From: Alphaproteobacteria bacterium UBA2964
Lineage (GTDB): Bacteria > Pseudomonadota > Alphaproteobacteria > MPNO01 > UBA2964
Direction: 5' to 3'
Length of the DNA: 14,647 nt
Assembly (NCBI GenBank): GCA_002348425.1
Contig: DEBE01000199.1
Coordinates: forward strand, 1 to 14,647
Shown: positions 7,560-14,647 of the stretch, one piece after another
Position numbering within the stretch: the first letter of the stretch is position 1
Layout of the letters: each line of letters begins with the position of its first letter
Translations under genes and position numbers: made by a program
The notes under the pieces: model-generated
Seen by the model: the letters and a program-made list of their open reading frames with translations, nothing else
The model's database searches: none
Told to the model about the DNA's origin: nothing

Positions 7560-8748
7560 AACTAGCAAAAATGGATTTTCTTGCCTTTTTACGCTTACGC
7601 CTTTTTGATGAGGCACCACTCTTGCCTTTATCCATACGAGAAAGGATAGCATACCGTTCCTTATGCTCTGCTGCATTACCGTATTGAGCAGCTAATGTCA
7701 TAGCCCGGCGCAAATATAGGCCAGCATCATACTCATCGGTAAAACCGATAGCACCATGCATCTGAATGACGGATTTGGTTACTGAAACAACAGCCTCTGA
7801 TGCCCTCGCCTTCACCGCGGCTACCATTGCCCTATTACCATTTCCTGAGTCAAACGCCTCGCAGGCCTGATATAGCAGTGACCGTGTTAATTCAATTTCT
7901 ATGTGATCATTCACCGCACGATGCTGCAGAGCCTGGAAACTCCCAATCGGACGACCAAATTGCTCACGGGTTTTCATGTAACTTGTAGCGAGGTCCAGAG
8001 CTTGCTCCATAACTCCGAGCATCTCAGCGGAAACCCCCAACAGAATTCGATCATGAATATTTGCCGCAAGAATCTCACCCTGCTTGACTCCAGAAATCAG
8101 TAATTCATCAGCCATAAGCGTTGCTTCGGTAAATTCCAGCGTACCATGAGCTGTACCATCAACCGAACGCGATATTCTTATATTGAGGCCACGGGTATCT
8201 TGAGGAACAATTATCAATATAATTCCGTCAGAGGTATTAGCGTCAACTATAAAGCCATGAGCGGCATCTGAAAACGGAACACCCCGACGCACTCCAGTCA
8301 GTTGGTATCCATAATGATAATGTTCCGCGAAAATTCGTTCACGCTTCTCATCGGGTACCAGCGGATCCTGCAGGACCGGTAGTAAAATATTTTCACCTGC
8401 AACCACCTTATTTAGAGCCTCTTCTGTACCCGCTCCGGTAGCGGCCTGACCGACTCCGACCGCGCGTGCGGCAGCGGCCAAAGCAGCGACGGGTTCGGTT
8501 AATAAGCCCCTTCCAGCTTGCTCTAAGACTAAAGCGAGTTCTGTAACACCGAGGCCTAGCCCACCTGACTTTTCTGGGACCATTAAAGATAACCAGCCCG
8601 CTTTGGATATAGTTTTTAGACGGCTGTCATCAAACCCTGGTTCTGTGTTGCGTAAATTACGGTGTTTATCTGCACCGCCACAGCGTCCCACGAGTTTTTC
8701 GGCGCTTTCTCTTAATAATATCTGCTCTTCGTTTAAAACAAGTTCCAT
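7558..8748 (-). CDS. Acyl-CoA dehydrogenase (divergent, basic C-terminal tail)
   Basis: A 396-residue flavoprotein of the acyl-CoA dehydrogenase family, which introduces a 2,3-double bond into an acyl-CoA. Evidence is the N-terminal helical domain (GWLSLMVPEKSGGLGLG, 51-67), TREQFGRPIGSFQALQHR (260-277) and the C-terminal QMHGAIGFTDEYD (329-341) with LYLRR. The usual C-terminal EGT catalytic Glu is absent, and the alternative base position in helix G reads IHDR (Asp233), not Glu. The middle beta-domain is poorly conserved. This degenerate pattern is typical of one subunit of heteromeric acyl-CoA dehydrogenases, so a partner, perhaps the one at 12698-13858, may supply the base. The last 24 residues are a strongly basic tail (KRRKRKKARK) not typical of the family. 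The gene follows the acyl-CoA ligase gene by four bases. Confidence 0.9.
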   Translation of the reverse strand: MELVLNEEQILLRESAEKLVGRCGGADKHRNLRNTEPGFDDSRLKTISKAGWLSLMVPEKSGGLGLGVTELALVLEQAGRGLLTEPVAALAAAARAVGVGQAATGAGTEEALNKVVAGENILLPVLQDPLVPDEKRERIFAEHYHYGYQLTGVRRGVPFSDAAHGFIVDANTSDGIILIIVPQDTRGLNIRISRSVDGTAHGTLEFTEATLMADELLISGVKQGEILAANIHDRILLGVSAEMLGVMEQALDLATSYMKTREQFGRPIGSFQALQHRAVNDHIEIELTRSLLYQACEAFDSGNGNRAMVAAVKARASEAVVSVTKSVIQMHGAIGFTDEYDAGLYLRRAMTLAAQYGNAAEHKERYAILSRMDKGKSGASSKRRKRKKARKSIFAS

Positions 8749-8752
8749 TTAA

Positions 8753-10945
8753 TCAGCCCATCTTTTTTGCATTCAATACAACAAGAGCGTCTAGAGCAAA
8801 AGCTCCCTCACCAATTGGCATTGCCACGAACGGATTGATATCGACGGACTCTATTGTATCAGAATTATCAGCGGCTAACCGACCTACCGCAACAATGGCG
8901 TCAATTATGGCTTCACGATCATAAGGATTACTCCCTCGGTAACCATCGACCATTTGCCCGGCACGGGTATCATAAATCAACTTTTGTGCGCGCGCACGGC
9001 TCATACCGGGGCTACAAAATGAAACATCTTTAATGATTTCTAACCACACACCTCCTAAGCCAAACATAACAACAGGGCCCATCTCGGGATCATTCTGGAT
9101 ACCCAATACTAACTCCAAACCCTTTGGTATAGCTTGAGCAATAAGCCAGCCCTCAAGCTTTAATGCCGGGTCAAACTTTTCAACGTTTAACGCAATCGTT
9201 TCACATGCTCTCTTTACCCCAATCTTATCTTCAATGTTAAGTATAACTGCTCCAGCATCAGACTTATGGGTCATGGCGGCAGAAACACCCTTCACTACTA
9301 CTGGAAAACCAATTTCATTCGCAAAACTTTCTGCTTCGCTGGTAGTCTTTGCAAACTTTTCAATCGGAATTTGGAGCCCATAAGACGATATAATTTCTTT
9401 AGACTTTAATTCGTTAAGTGCAAATGGTTCATTATTGGATACATTCTTAAGTGATTCTAAAATTATTTTACTACTTTTACGCTTAATCAATTTCGGATTT
9501 TTATTAGAATCTCGAATTCGATCTCTGTAGTTGAATGCGGATCGAAGAGCCCTGAAGGCTCTATCTGGCTCGTTTAGAACTGGAATGCTAGGAAATTTTT
9601 TTCGTTCCTCCCTACTAAATGTCGTTAAATCACTAGATGTCGGGGATATCAGCCCTATAGGCTTTCCACCTTTGCTGAGAAAATTTTTCTGAAAACCAAT
9701 CATCGTATCCAGCACACGCTTGGTTCTCCTTTTATTAGCATCATTGATGCCCTCGCTCGGCGGCAAGTCTTCCTGAAATAAAATCATCCCAATATTTGAA
9801 TCGTTCTGTATCGCCGTAACCATATCGATGATCGTTTCAAGCTTTTGGTTCATAAAACCTGGAGCGTCTAGAGGATTTGTTACCCGCAAATCATCACCTA
9901 AAATTTCCTTGAACTTTGAAGTCGCTTGAAAAGAATACTCTGGCAACGGAACCCCATAACGATCCGCAGCATCGAGTGATAGACCCCGAACACCTCCCGA
10001 ATATACTAAAACTCCGACATTATCTTTCTCCGGCACGCCGGCATGAACCAGTAATTCGATTAAATCGATTGCCGCATCACCACTTTCTACCCGTATGACC
10101 CCGGCATCACCCGCGACTGCATCGAACGCTTCAATTGAGCCTGCCATTGATCCAGTATGTGCCAATGCTGCGGCACGACCTCCTGCTGAAACACCCATTT
10201 TTAAAGCAACCACAGGCTTGCCCGCGTCTCGCGCGTGCCGGCAAGCTGATAAAAACTGCTGTGAATTACGAACGGCCTCTATCAAACAAAACACGAGCTT
10301 AATTTCAGGATCTTCAACAAAATAATTTATATAATCCGCCGTTGTTAAACCCACTTCGTTTCCGCTGGTAACAATATAACCAACGTCAATGCCACGATCT
10401 ATCAAAGTGCGCCCGATACCTGGTGTGGTGGTTCCACTTTGTCCAACCATGGCGACTGGACCAGAAACCAACTCCCGGATCCGATCGTCAGGGAGAGACA
10501 ACGATTTCCCCTTTGCAGATAGACTGCCGAGGCAATTGGGTCCACACACCGCTAAACCAGTTTCTTCAATAACTAAACGAAGCTCTTCTTCAAGTTCTCG
10601 CCCCTTATCTGTTCCAAGTTCAGAAAATCCTGAGGCATATATCGTAGCGCTGCGAGTGCCAAGACCGGCCGCCTCACGCAAAATTCCGGTGACAGAGGCA
10701 GCAGCACGCATGACTACAAGATGATCTGGTGTTTCTGGAAGATCAGAGAGATTTGAATAACATTTTACTCCCCAAATTTCTTCAAACCGCGGATTCACTG
10801 GCCAAACCGGACCACTAAATTTAAAGCGCTTATAATTGGCAAAAATTCGTGCCGTCCAGTCCATAGGGTTTTCGCGCGCACCAAGTATGGCAACGCTTTT
10901 CGGATTTAGCAGAGCATTAACCTTGCTCGTCGATTCTCCGCCCAT
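8753..10945 (-). CDS. ADP-forming acyl-CoA ligase (fused alpha/beta, AcdA/AcdB type)
   Basis: A 730-residue fused acyl-CoA synthetase that converts an organic acid, CoA and ATP to acyl-CoA, ADP and phosphate. Order: CoA-binding Rossmann domain (about 10-140, LLNPKSVAILGA, then CGPNCLG at 134-140), succinyl-CoA-ligase-like domains with the phosphohistidine H263 in LAHTGSMAGS, and a C-terminal ATP-grasp domain (about 510-730) with H560 in MTHKSDAG, FGLGGVWLE (628-636) and DINPF (702-706). The start at 10945 is chosen because the family begins near LLNPKSVA and AGAAG-like purine sequence precedes it. A TTG/ATG near 11011 would add 22 unrelated residues with no ribosome-binding site. It diverges from the thiolase-like gene and heads the minus-strand group, so it likely activates the acid that the other enzymes process. 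The specific acid is not readable. Confidence 0.93.
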   Translation of the reverse strand: MGGESTSKVNALLNPKSVAILGARENPMDWTARIFANYKRFKFSGPVWPVNPRFEEIWGVKCYSNLSDLPETPDHLVVMRAAASVTGILREAAGLGTRSATIYASGFSELGTDKGRELEEELRLVIEETGLAVCGPNCLGSLSAKGKSLSLPDDRIRELVSGPVAMVGQSGTTTPGIGRTLIDRGIDVGYIVTSGNEVGLTTADYINYFVEDPEIKLVFCLIEAVRNSQQFLSACRHARDAGKPVVALKMGVSAGGRAAALAHTGSMAGSIEAFDAVAGDAGVIRVESGDAAIDLIELLVHAGVPEKDNVGVLVYSGGVRGLSLDAADRYGVPLPEYSFQATSKFKEILGDDLRVTNPLDAPGFMNQKLETIIDMVTAIQNDSNIGMILFQEDLPPSEGINDANKRRTKRVLDTMIGFQKNFLSKGGKPIGLISPTSSDLTTFSREERKKFPSIPVLNEPDRAFRALRSAFNYRDRIRDSNKNPKLIKRKSSKIILESLKNVSNNEPFALNELKSKEIISSYGLQIPIEKFAKTTSEAESFANEIGFPVVVKGVSAAMTHKSDAGAVILNIEDKIGVKRACETIALNVEKFDPALKLEGWLIAQAIPKGLELVLGIQNDPEMGPVVMFGLGGVWLEIIKDVSFCSPGMSRARAQKLIYDTRAGQMVDGYRGSNPYDREAIIDAIVAVGRLAADNSDTIESVDINPFVAMPIGEGAFALDALVVLNAKKMG

Positions 10946-11093
10946 ATTACTTCTTTCTTGGTTCTTGAAAAAAAATAAATTTGCTTTTCGATTTTCGCGC
11001 AGCAGCATCAAATTTGCAACGGGCCACTGGCCATTGACAGAATTGTATCTGAGTTTACTTTAGCATTGCTGGGATTAATAATCCGGAAAAAAA
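10946..11093. promoter_or_regulatory. Divergent promoter region, acyl-CoA ligase vs thiolase-like operon
   Basis: A 148-bp divergent spacer. On the plus strand TTGACA (11034-11039, consensus -35) with TACTTT (11056-11061, 16-base spacing, weak -10) is a plausible sigma70-type promoter, with transcription starting near 11068. On the minus strand TTGCAA (11014-11019) with GAAAAT (10991-10996) is a weaker candidate for the ligase gene. GGCCACTGGCC, a palindrome, sits at 11022-11032, directly before the plus-strand -35. Confidence 0.55.
11022..11032. promoter_or_regulatory. GGCCA-C-TGGCC palindrome, candidate regulator site
   Basis: A perfect 5+5 palindrome around a central C, GC-rich in an AT-rich spacer, ending two bases before the plus-strand TTGACA and between the two divergent promoters. 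The position suits an activator or a repressor acting in both directions. Confidence 0.45.
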
Positions 11094-11101
11094 ATGCTAA
11101 A
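11059..11101. promoter_or_regulatory. Nested dyads spanning -10 to start codon of thiolase-like gene
   Basis: The outer arms TTTAGCATT (11059-11067) and AATGCTAAA (11093-11101) are a perfect 9-bp inverted repeat whose right arm contains the ATG at 11094. The inner arms GGATT (11072-11076) and AATCC (11080-11084) flank AAT. The centres lie at 11080 and 11078. As DNA it could be an operator overlapping the -10. As RNA it could hide the start codon, if transcription starts upstream of 11059. Confidence 0.5.
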
Positions 11102-12275
11102 TCCTCTTGCTAACAAGGACATAGCCATAATTGGTTATGGTGAAGTAAAAAATGTTCGTCGTTCCGGACGATCAACTTATGACCTTGCGTCCGAGGCGAC
11201 TGCAAGAGTTTTAGAATACGTGGGCCTTAGCACCAAAGATATCGATGGTATGGCAACTGTCCTTCCCTCGAGCGAGGCTGGTAATAATTTTTGGTCGAAT
11301 TACCTTGGCGATCATTTAGGTCTCCAAACCTCATGGACTCAGACAACGGACATTGGCGGCGCTTCAATGCCTGGCAATGTAGCCCGTGCTGCCGCAGCAA
11401 TCCAATCAGGTTATTGTGAAACAATCCTATCAATTGCCGCCGCCGCGCCGACAACCCGACGAGTTGATGACCAACGGTCATATCGTTCAGAATTCCGCAA
11501 CCCAACCGGAATACAAGGCCCACCCGGGGCGTTTGGCCTGATAATGCATCGTTACATGTATCAGTATGATCTAAAATTCGCAGCCTTAGGAAAACTTGCT
11601 GTAACCCAAAGAAATGGTGCGATTGTTAATGATTTTGCAGTCGAAGGGCTTCGAAAACCAATGACTATTGACGATTACCTAAATGCTCGTATGGTGTCTA
11701 CGCCTTTAAGATTACTAGATTCCGTCATGCCCTGTGACGGTGCAAATGCAATCATTATCACTTCAACCGAGAGAGCTAAGAAATTAGGAATTAAAAATTT
11801 TGTCCATCCCATTTCTTATTCCGAGCTCACAAACTTTAATATTCATGAACAATTACCAGACATAACCGAAACTGGTTTTGGTATTGCGGGACCAGAAGCT
11901 CTTCAAAAAGCTAGAATGTCGACGGACGATATTGATATGTTCCACCCCTATGATGATTTCTTAATTGCAGAGATGTTGCAACTTGAGCAGATTGGATTTT
12001 GTCATCGCGGCGAAGGATCTGATTTTTTACTTTCGACTGATATATCACCGAAGGGAACACTTCCTATTAACACCGGCGGTGGACAAATTTCAGCAGGCCA
12101 ACCAGGCTTGGCGGGAGGGCAGTTGAACCTTATAGAAGCGATACGCCAGCTGCTTGGTGAAGCGGGTGATCGTCAGGTGGAAGCACCCTCTACTGCCATG
12201 TGCACCGGGATCGGGGTTATTCCCTATGTCCGTAACTGGGGCACCAGCGCCGTGTTAATTTTAGAGAGAGGATAA
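11094..12275 (+). CDS. Thiolase-superfamily protein lacking thiolase catalytic Cys and His (SCP2/Ltp2-like)
   Basis: A 393-residue SCP2-thiolase-like protein. The fold is clear from the N-terminal AIIGYG segment, the GGAS segment (88-91) where thiolases have their nucleophilic Cys, PYDDF (285-289), the GRGEG-like turn at 305-308, NTGGGQISAGQP (326-337) and CTGIGV (370-375). The Cys is replaced and the GHP His is Gln336, so classical Claisen chemistry looks impossible. Tyr286 is retained in the YDxF motif that in Ltp2-type aldolases carries a catalytic tyrosine. Family knowledge therefore favours a retro-aldol lyase acting on a beta-hydroxyacyl-CoA, working with the DUF35 partner. The next gene overlaps by one base (TAATG), so the pair is translationally coupled. 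The start has GGA six bases upstream, and a dyad covers the ATG. Confidence 0.88.
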   Translation: MLNPLANKDIAIIGYGEVKNVRRSGRSTYDLASEATARVLEYVGLSTKDIDGMATVLPSSEAGNNFWSNYLGDHLGLQTSWTQTTDIGGASMPGNVARAAAAIQSGYCETILSIAAAAPTTRRVDDQRSYRSEFRNPTGIQGPPGAFGLIMHRYMYQYDLKFAALGKLAVTQRNGAIVNDFAVEGLRKPMTIDDYLNARMVSTPLRLLDSVMPCDGANAIIITSTERAKKLGIKNFVHPISYSELTNFNIHEQLPDITETGFGIAGPEALQKARMSTDDIDMFHPYDDFLIAEMLQLEQIGFCHRGEGSDFLLSTDISPKGTLPINTGGGQISAGQPGLAGGQLNLIEAIRQLLGEAGDRQVEAPSTAMCTGIGVIPYVRNWGTSAVLILERG

Positions 12276-12691
12276 TGGCTAAAAGCGATAAAAAGCCTCG
12301 ACCGGCTCCTACTCCCACTAATATAACACAGCCGTTCTGGGATGCGATAAATGAGCACAAGTTTCTTCTTCAGTACGATCCTGCAGTCAAAAAATATCAG
12401 TTTTATCCGCGAGGTCTAAGTGTTCATACTGGAAAACAAAATCTGATTTGGCAGGAGGTCTCCGGGAAAGGAACCATTTATTCATTTACTGAAACGATAA
12501 TCCCAGCCAGAGGCTTTGAAGGAAAAGAACCTTATTTAATCGCAGCAGTAGAATTGGAGGAAGGCGTAAGGTTGATGAGCCTGCTTCACCATTGTTCTAG
12601 CGAGGCAGTGACAATTGGTATGCCTGTACGTCTTTGCTGGGATAAAATAAATGAAGATTTTGAATATTTCGCTTTTGAACCGGATGAATAA
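12275..12691 (+). CDS. DUF35 OB-fold protein without zinc-ribbon cysteines
   Basis: A 138-residue partner protein of the Zn-ribbon/OB-fold (DUF35) family, which forms complexes with thiolase-like proteins and aldolases. The OB-fold part is recognisable: WQEVSGKGTIYSFTET (59-74), PYLIAAVELEEGVRLMSLL (86-104), then IGMPVRL and the terminal FAFEPDE. The preceding segment (31-57), where the family has four zinc-binding Cys, has none; the only Cys (107, 121) lie elsewhere. It may still act as an acyl-CoA-guiding subunit, as the DUF35 fold does without a metal in some cases (inference). GAGAGG lies six bases before the ATG, which overlaps the previous stop by one base. The next acyl-CoA dehydrogenase starts six bases after its stop. 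Confidence 0.85.
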   Translation: MAKSDKKPRPAPTPTNITQPFWDAINEHKFLLQYDPAVKKYQFYPRGLSVHTGKQNLIWQEVSGKGTIYSFTETIIPARGFEGKEPYLIAAVELEEGVRLMSLLHHCSSEAVTIGMPVRLCWDKINEDFEYFAFEPDE

Positions 12692-12697
12692 TCACTG

Positions 12698-13858
12698 ATG
12701 ACTTCTTTTAGTTTTCTTGTAGACAGTCCAGAGGACGCCCAGTTTAGATCTGAGGTTAGGAGCTGGTTAGCCCAAAATCTCCCTGACAATCTTCGCGGCT
12801 GGTCGACACGCCCACCCCGAGATCTGATCCAACCATGGCATTATAAACTTTATAAACAAGGATGGATCGCGCCTCACTGGCCCAAAGAATATGGTGGTAT
12901 GGAGGCAAGTATCTCTGAACAGCTTATCCTCCAAGAAGAGTTAGGACATGCAGGGGCCCCAATTCTCTCCCGTCAGGCGTTGGGGCATATTGGACCTATT
13001 TTAATTCGTCACGGCACGGAGAAACAAAAATCTGACCACCTACCTGGAATGCTATCTGGCGACATTATGTGGTGTCAGGGCTATTCAGAGCCAGGATCCG
13101 GATCTGACCTTGCAAGCCTCAAAACCCGCGGTGATATTGATGGTAATGAGATCGTTATTAATGGACAGAAAATTTGGACTACAGGGGGTCATTTTGCTGA
13201 TTGGATGTACGCCCTAATACGGACGGACCCCAATGCGCCAAAAAAACAAGCGGGAATTTCAATGGTACTAATTAACCTAAAAACCGCCGGTATTACTATC
13301 CGTCCAATCAAGACAATAGCAGATGATGAGGAATTCGCGGAGGTCTTTTTTGATGATGTTAGAATTCCGATTGGAAATCTCGTTGGAGAACTAAATGACG
13401 GATGGTCTGTAGCCAAAGCTTTGCTGGCATCTGAGCGCATTGGAAACGCCAACCCCCAAATGGCACTGCAATGCCTGAATAAATTAGAGCGTGTTGCAAA
13501 TGCAACAGGAGCTATCAATAATCCCATTTTCCAGGATAAAATTGTAAGCTTAGAGCTAGACGTTCTTGCCCAATCGGCAGTTTTCTCGCATGCAGTTCAG
13601 CAGGCCAAAGCTGGAATGGATATCGGAGCGGGCTCTTCTTTCATGAAAATTGTTGCTACAGAAAATATTCAACGTATTTCGGATTTAATGTTTGAAGCCG
13701 CGAGGGAACATGCCGCTGACTTAGATCCAATCGAAACAGAAGAAGGCCCCGTAGACGTATCTGTTTTGTGGCGTGAAGTTCGTCGAATAACCATTTATGC
13801 TGGATCGAGCGAAATTCAGCGCAATATTACTGCGAAAAGAGTCCTAGGATTACCCTAA
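12698..13858 (+). CDS. Acyl-CoA dehydrogenase
   Basis: A 386-residue flavoprotein dehydrogenase. Hallmarks: WCQGYSEPGSGSDLASL (125-141), INGQKIWTTGG (154-164), VFFDDVRIP (216-224) and the C-terminal YAGSSEIQRN (367-376) with RVLGLP. The terminal EGT base is replaced by AGSS, but Glu246 in LLASER occupies the helix-G position where isovaleryl-CoA and long-chain acyl-CoA dehydrogenases keep their catalytic Glu, so this subunit should be active. It is the last gene of the plus-strand operon, six bases after the DUF35 stop, with no strong Shine-Dalgarno of its own. It could pair with the acyl-CoA dehydrogenase at 7558-8748 in a heteromer, as the ChsE1-ChsE2 proteins do (inference). It ends six bases from the stop of the converging SDR. 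Confidence 0.93.
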   Translation: MTSFSFLVDSPEDAQFRSEVRSWLAQNLPDNLRGWSTRPPRDLIQPWHYKLYKQGWIAPHWPKEYGGMEASISEQLILQEELGHAGAPILSRQALGHIGPILIRHGTEKQKSDHLPGMLSGDIMWCQGYSEPGSGSDLASLKTRGDIDGNEIVINGQKIWTTGGHFADWMYALIRTDPNAPKKQAGISMVLINLKTAGITIRPIKTIADDEEFAEVFFDDVRIPIGNLVGELNDGWSVAKALLASERIGNANPQMALQCLNKLERVANATGAINNPIFQDKIVSLELDVLAQSAVFSHAVQQAKAGMDIGAGSSFMKIVATENIQRISDLMFEAAREHAADLDPIETEEGPVDVSVLWREVRRITIYAGSSEIQRNITAKRVLGLP

Positions 13859-13864
13859 AAAACT

Positions 13865-14647
13865 CTATATATCAGTTGATGCTGTTTGTTGTTCCATGAA
13901 AACTGGCTCTTCCCGAGCACCTTCTGCGGCGTCATCTGGCATCAGATCCGGATCCCATAATTTTCCAACGTAGCGACAACCGTTCGCAGAATCGGACTGG
14001 TTTGAAGCAAGCCAGACTGCTAATGGATCCATAACATCAACAGGCAAAAGTATCTTATCGGGGCTCTTTGGTCTGTTGGGGTCAGCATCCGCCGAGCCTC
14101 CTGGCAACAACGAATTAACAGTAATTCCCGAACCATCAAGGTCTCTAGCCCAAATCAAAGTCTCTGATTCAATTGCCGCCTTGGTAACACCATACGGGGA
14201 GTTTCGTGGCCCTGAAAAATTTCGCCTTGACGTTGATACATTGATTATTTTTCCTGACCCTTTAGTACGAAAATGCTCGACAGCGGCCCGCGCCATAAAG
14301 AAAGTTCCAATTACATTGACCTGAACGGTTTGTTTATAGATATCGGGGTTTGTTTCGTAAAAGGGCAACGAGTTACCCTGCGGAGGTAAACCTGGCCCAC
14401 GCATAAAACGTCGGGCATTATTAAACAGAACATCGCACTGGCCAAATACTTCGATAGCCCTTTGGACCGCGTGACGACATTGATCTAAACACAAAATATT
14501 TGTCGCAACCGCAAGAGAACGCTGGGAGCCTGCGAGTTCATCAAGTTTTCTAGATGCCTGAGTGCATGCATCTGAATCATTTGAAGCAATGACTAGGCGC
14601 GCGCCACACCTCATTAGTGCCGTCGCCATTGAAAAGCCCAACCCCCT
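13865..14647 (-). CDS. Short-chain dehydrogenase/reductase, N-terminus beyond window
   Basis: Partial classical SDR, NAD(P)-dependent oxidoreductase of an alcohol or ketone, 260 residues visible. The right edge cuts the gene: the last codons read RGLGFSMA, the end of the glycine-rich TGxxRGLG cofactor motif, so about 10-25 residues including the start are missing; an in-frame TTG at 14641 is only an artefact of the edge. Numbering from that TTG, LFNNAR (72-77) is the NNAG strand, with Arg in place of Gly. The catalytic tetrad is N109, S136 or S138, Y150 and K154 (YGVTK). No signal peptide or membrane segment is seen. It converges on the acyl-CoA dehydrogenase, so it need not belong to the same unit, though an alcohol oxidation in this pathway is plausible. 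Confidence 0.9.
   Translation of the reverse strand, partial: RGLGFSMATALMRCGARLVIASNDSDACTQASRKLDELAGSQRSLAVATNILCLDQCRHAVQRAIEVFGQCDVLFNNARRFMRGPGLPPQGNSLPFYETNPDIYKQTVQVNVIGTFFMARAAVEHFRTKGSGKIINVSTSRRNFSGPRNSPYGVTKAAIESETLIWARDLDGSGITVNSLLPGGSADADPNRPKSPDKILLPVDVMDPLAVWLASNQSDSANGCRYVGKLWDPDLMPDDAAEGAREEPVFMEQQTASTDI

Noticed and set aside
10946..11011. Longer acyl-CoA ligase start (TTG/ATG near 11011)
   Set aside because: No ribosome-binding site, and the extra residues do not resemble the family N-terminus.

Overview
The window reads as part of a bacterial chromosome, most likely from an alphaproteobacterium with moderate-to-low GC (low-to-mid 40s percent by eye), probably marine or otherwise uncultured. 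The assignment is inference. It rests on tightly packed genes with tiny or overlapping junctions, a PCu(A)C-type periplasmic copper chaperone, a CoxM/XDH-type molybdenum hydroxylase, an ADP-forming acyl-CoA ligase, and a thiolase-like/DUF35/acyl-CoA dehydrogenase block. I see no rRNA, tRNA, CRISPR array, insertion sequence or phage gene. No stretch of more than 300 bases lacks a gene.

Left module (1-6377). Two minus-strand genes (an MBL-fold hydrolase at 40-912 and an enolase-superfamily enzyme at 977-2143) diverge from three plus-strand genes. These are an FAD subunit (2268-3101), a fused [2Fe-2S]-molybdenum subunit (3103-5844) and a copper chaperone (5850-6377). The 124-bp divergent spacer holds two nested inverted repeats with nearly the same centre, a good candidate operator for the whole module. 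A hydroxylase, an enolase-fold lyase/isomerase and an MBL hydrolase (lactone, amide or ester) together suggest oxidation and ring opening of a heterocycle, or processing of an aldehyde or lactone. The substrate cannot be read from the sequence.

Right module (6382-14647). On the minus strand are a beta-decarboxylating dehydrogenase (6382-7446), an acyl-CoA dehydrogenase (7558-8748) and an ADP-forming acyl-CoA ligase (8753-10945). Divergent from them on the plus strand are a thiolase-like protein (11094-12275), a DUF35 OB-fold partner (12275-12691) and a second acyl-CoA dehydrogenase (12698-13858). A converging SDR runs off the right edge. Together they could activate an organic acid to its CoA thioester, desaturate it and cleave its chain. 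The thiolase-like protein lacks the thiolase Cys and His, its DUF35 partner lacks the zinc cysteines, and the two acyl-CoA dehydrogenases differ at the candidate base position. This resembles the aldolase (Ltp2/DUF35) and heteromeric dehydrogenase logic of steroid side-chain breakdown, but is clearly divergent from it.

The best candidate for something undescribed is the two modules read as one acid/heterocycle degradation pathway, with two nested-dyad regulatory regions and no regulator gene in view.
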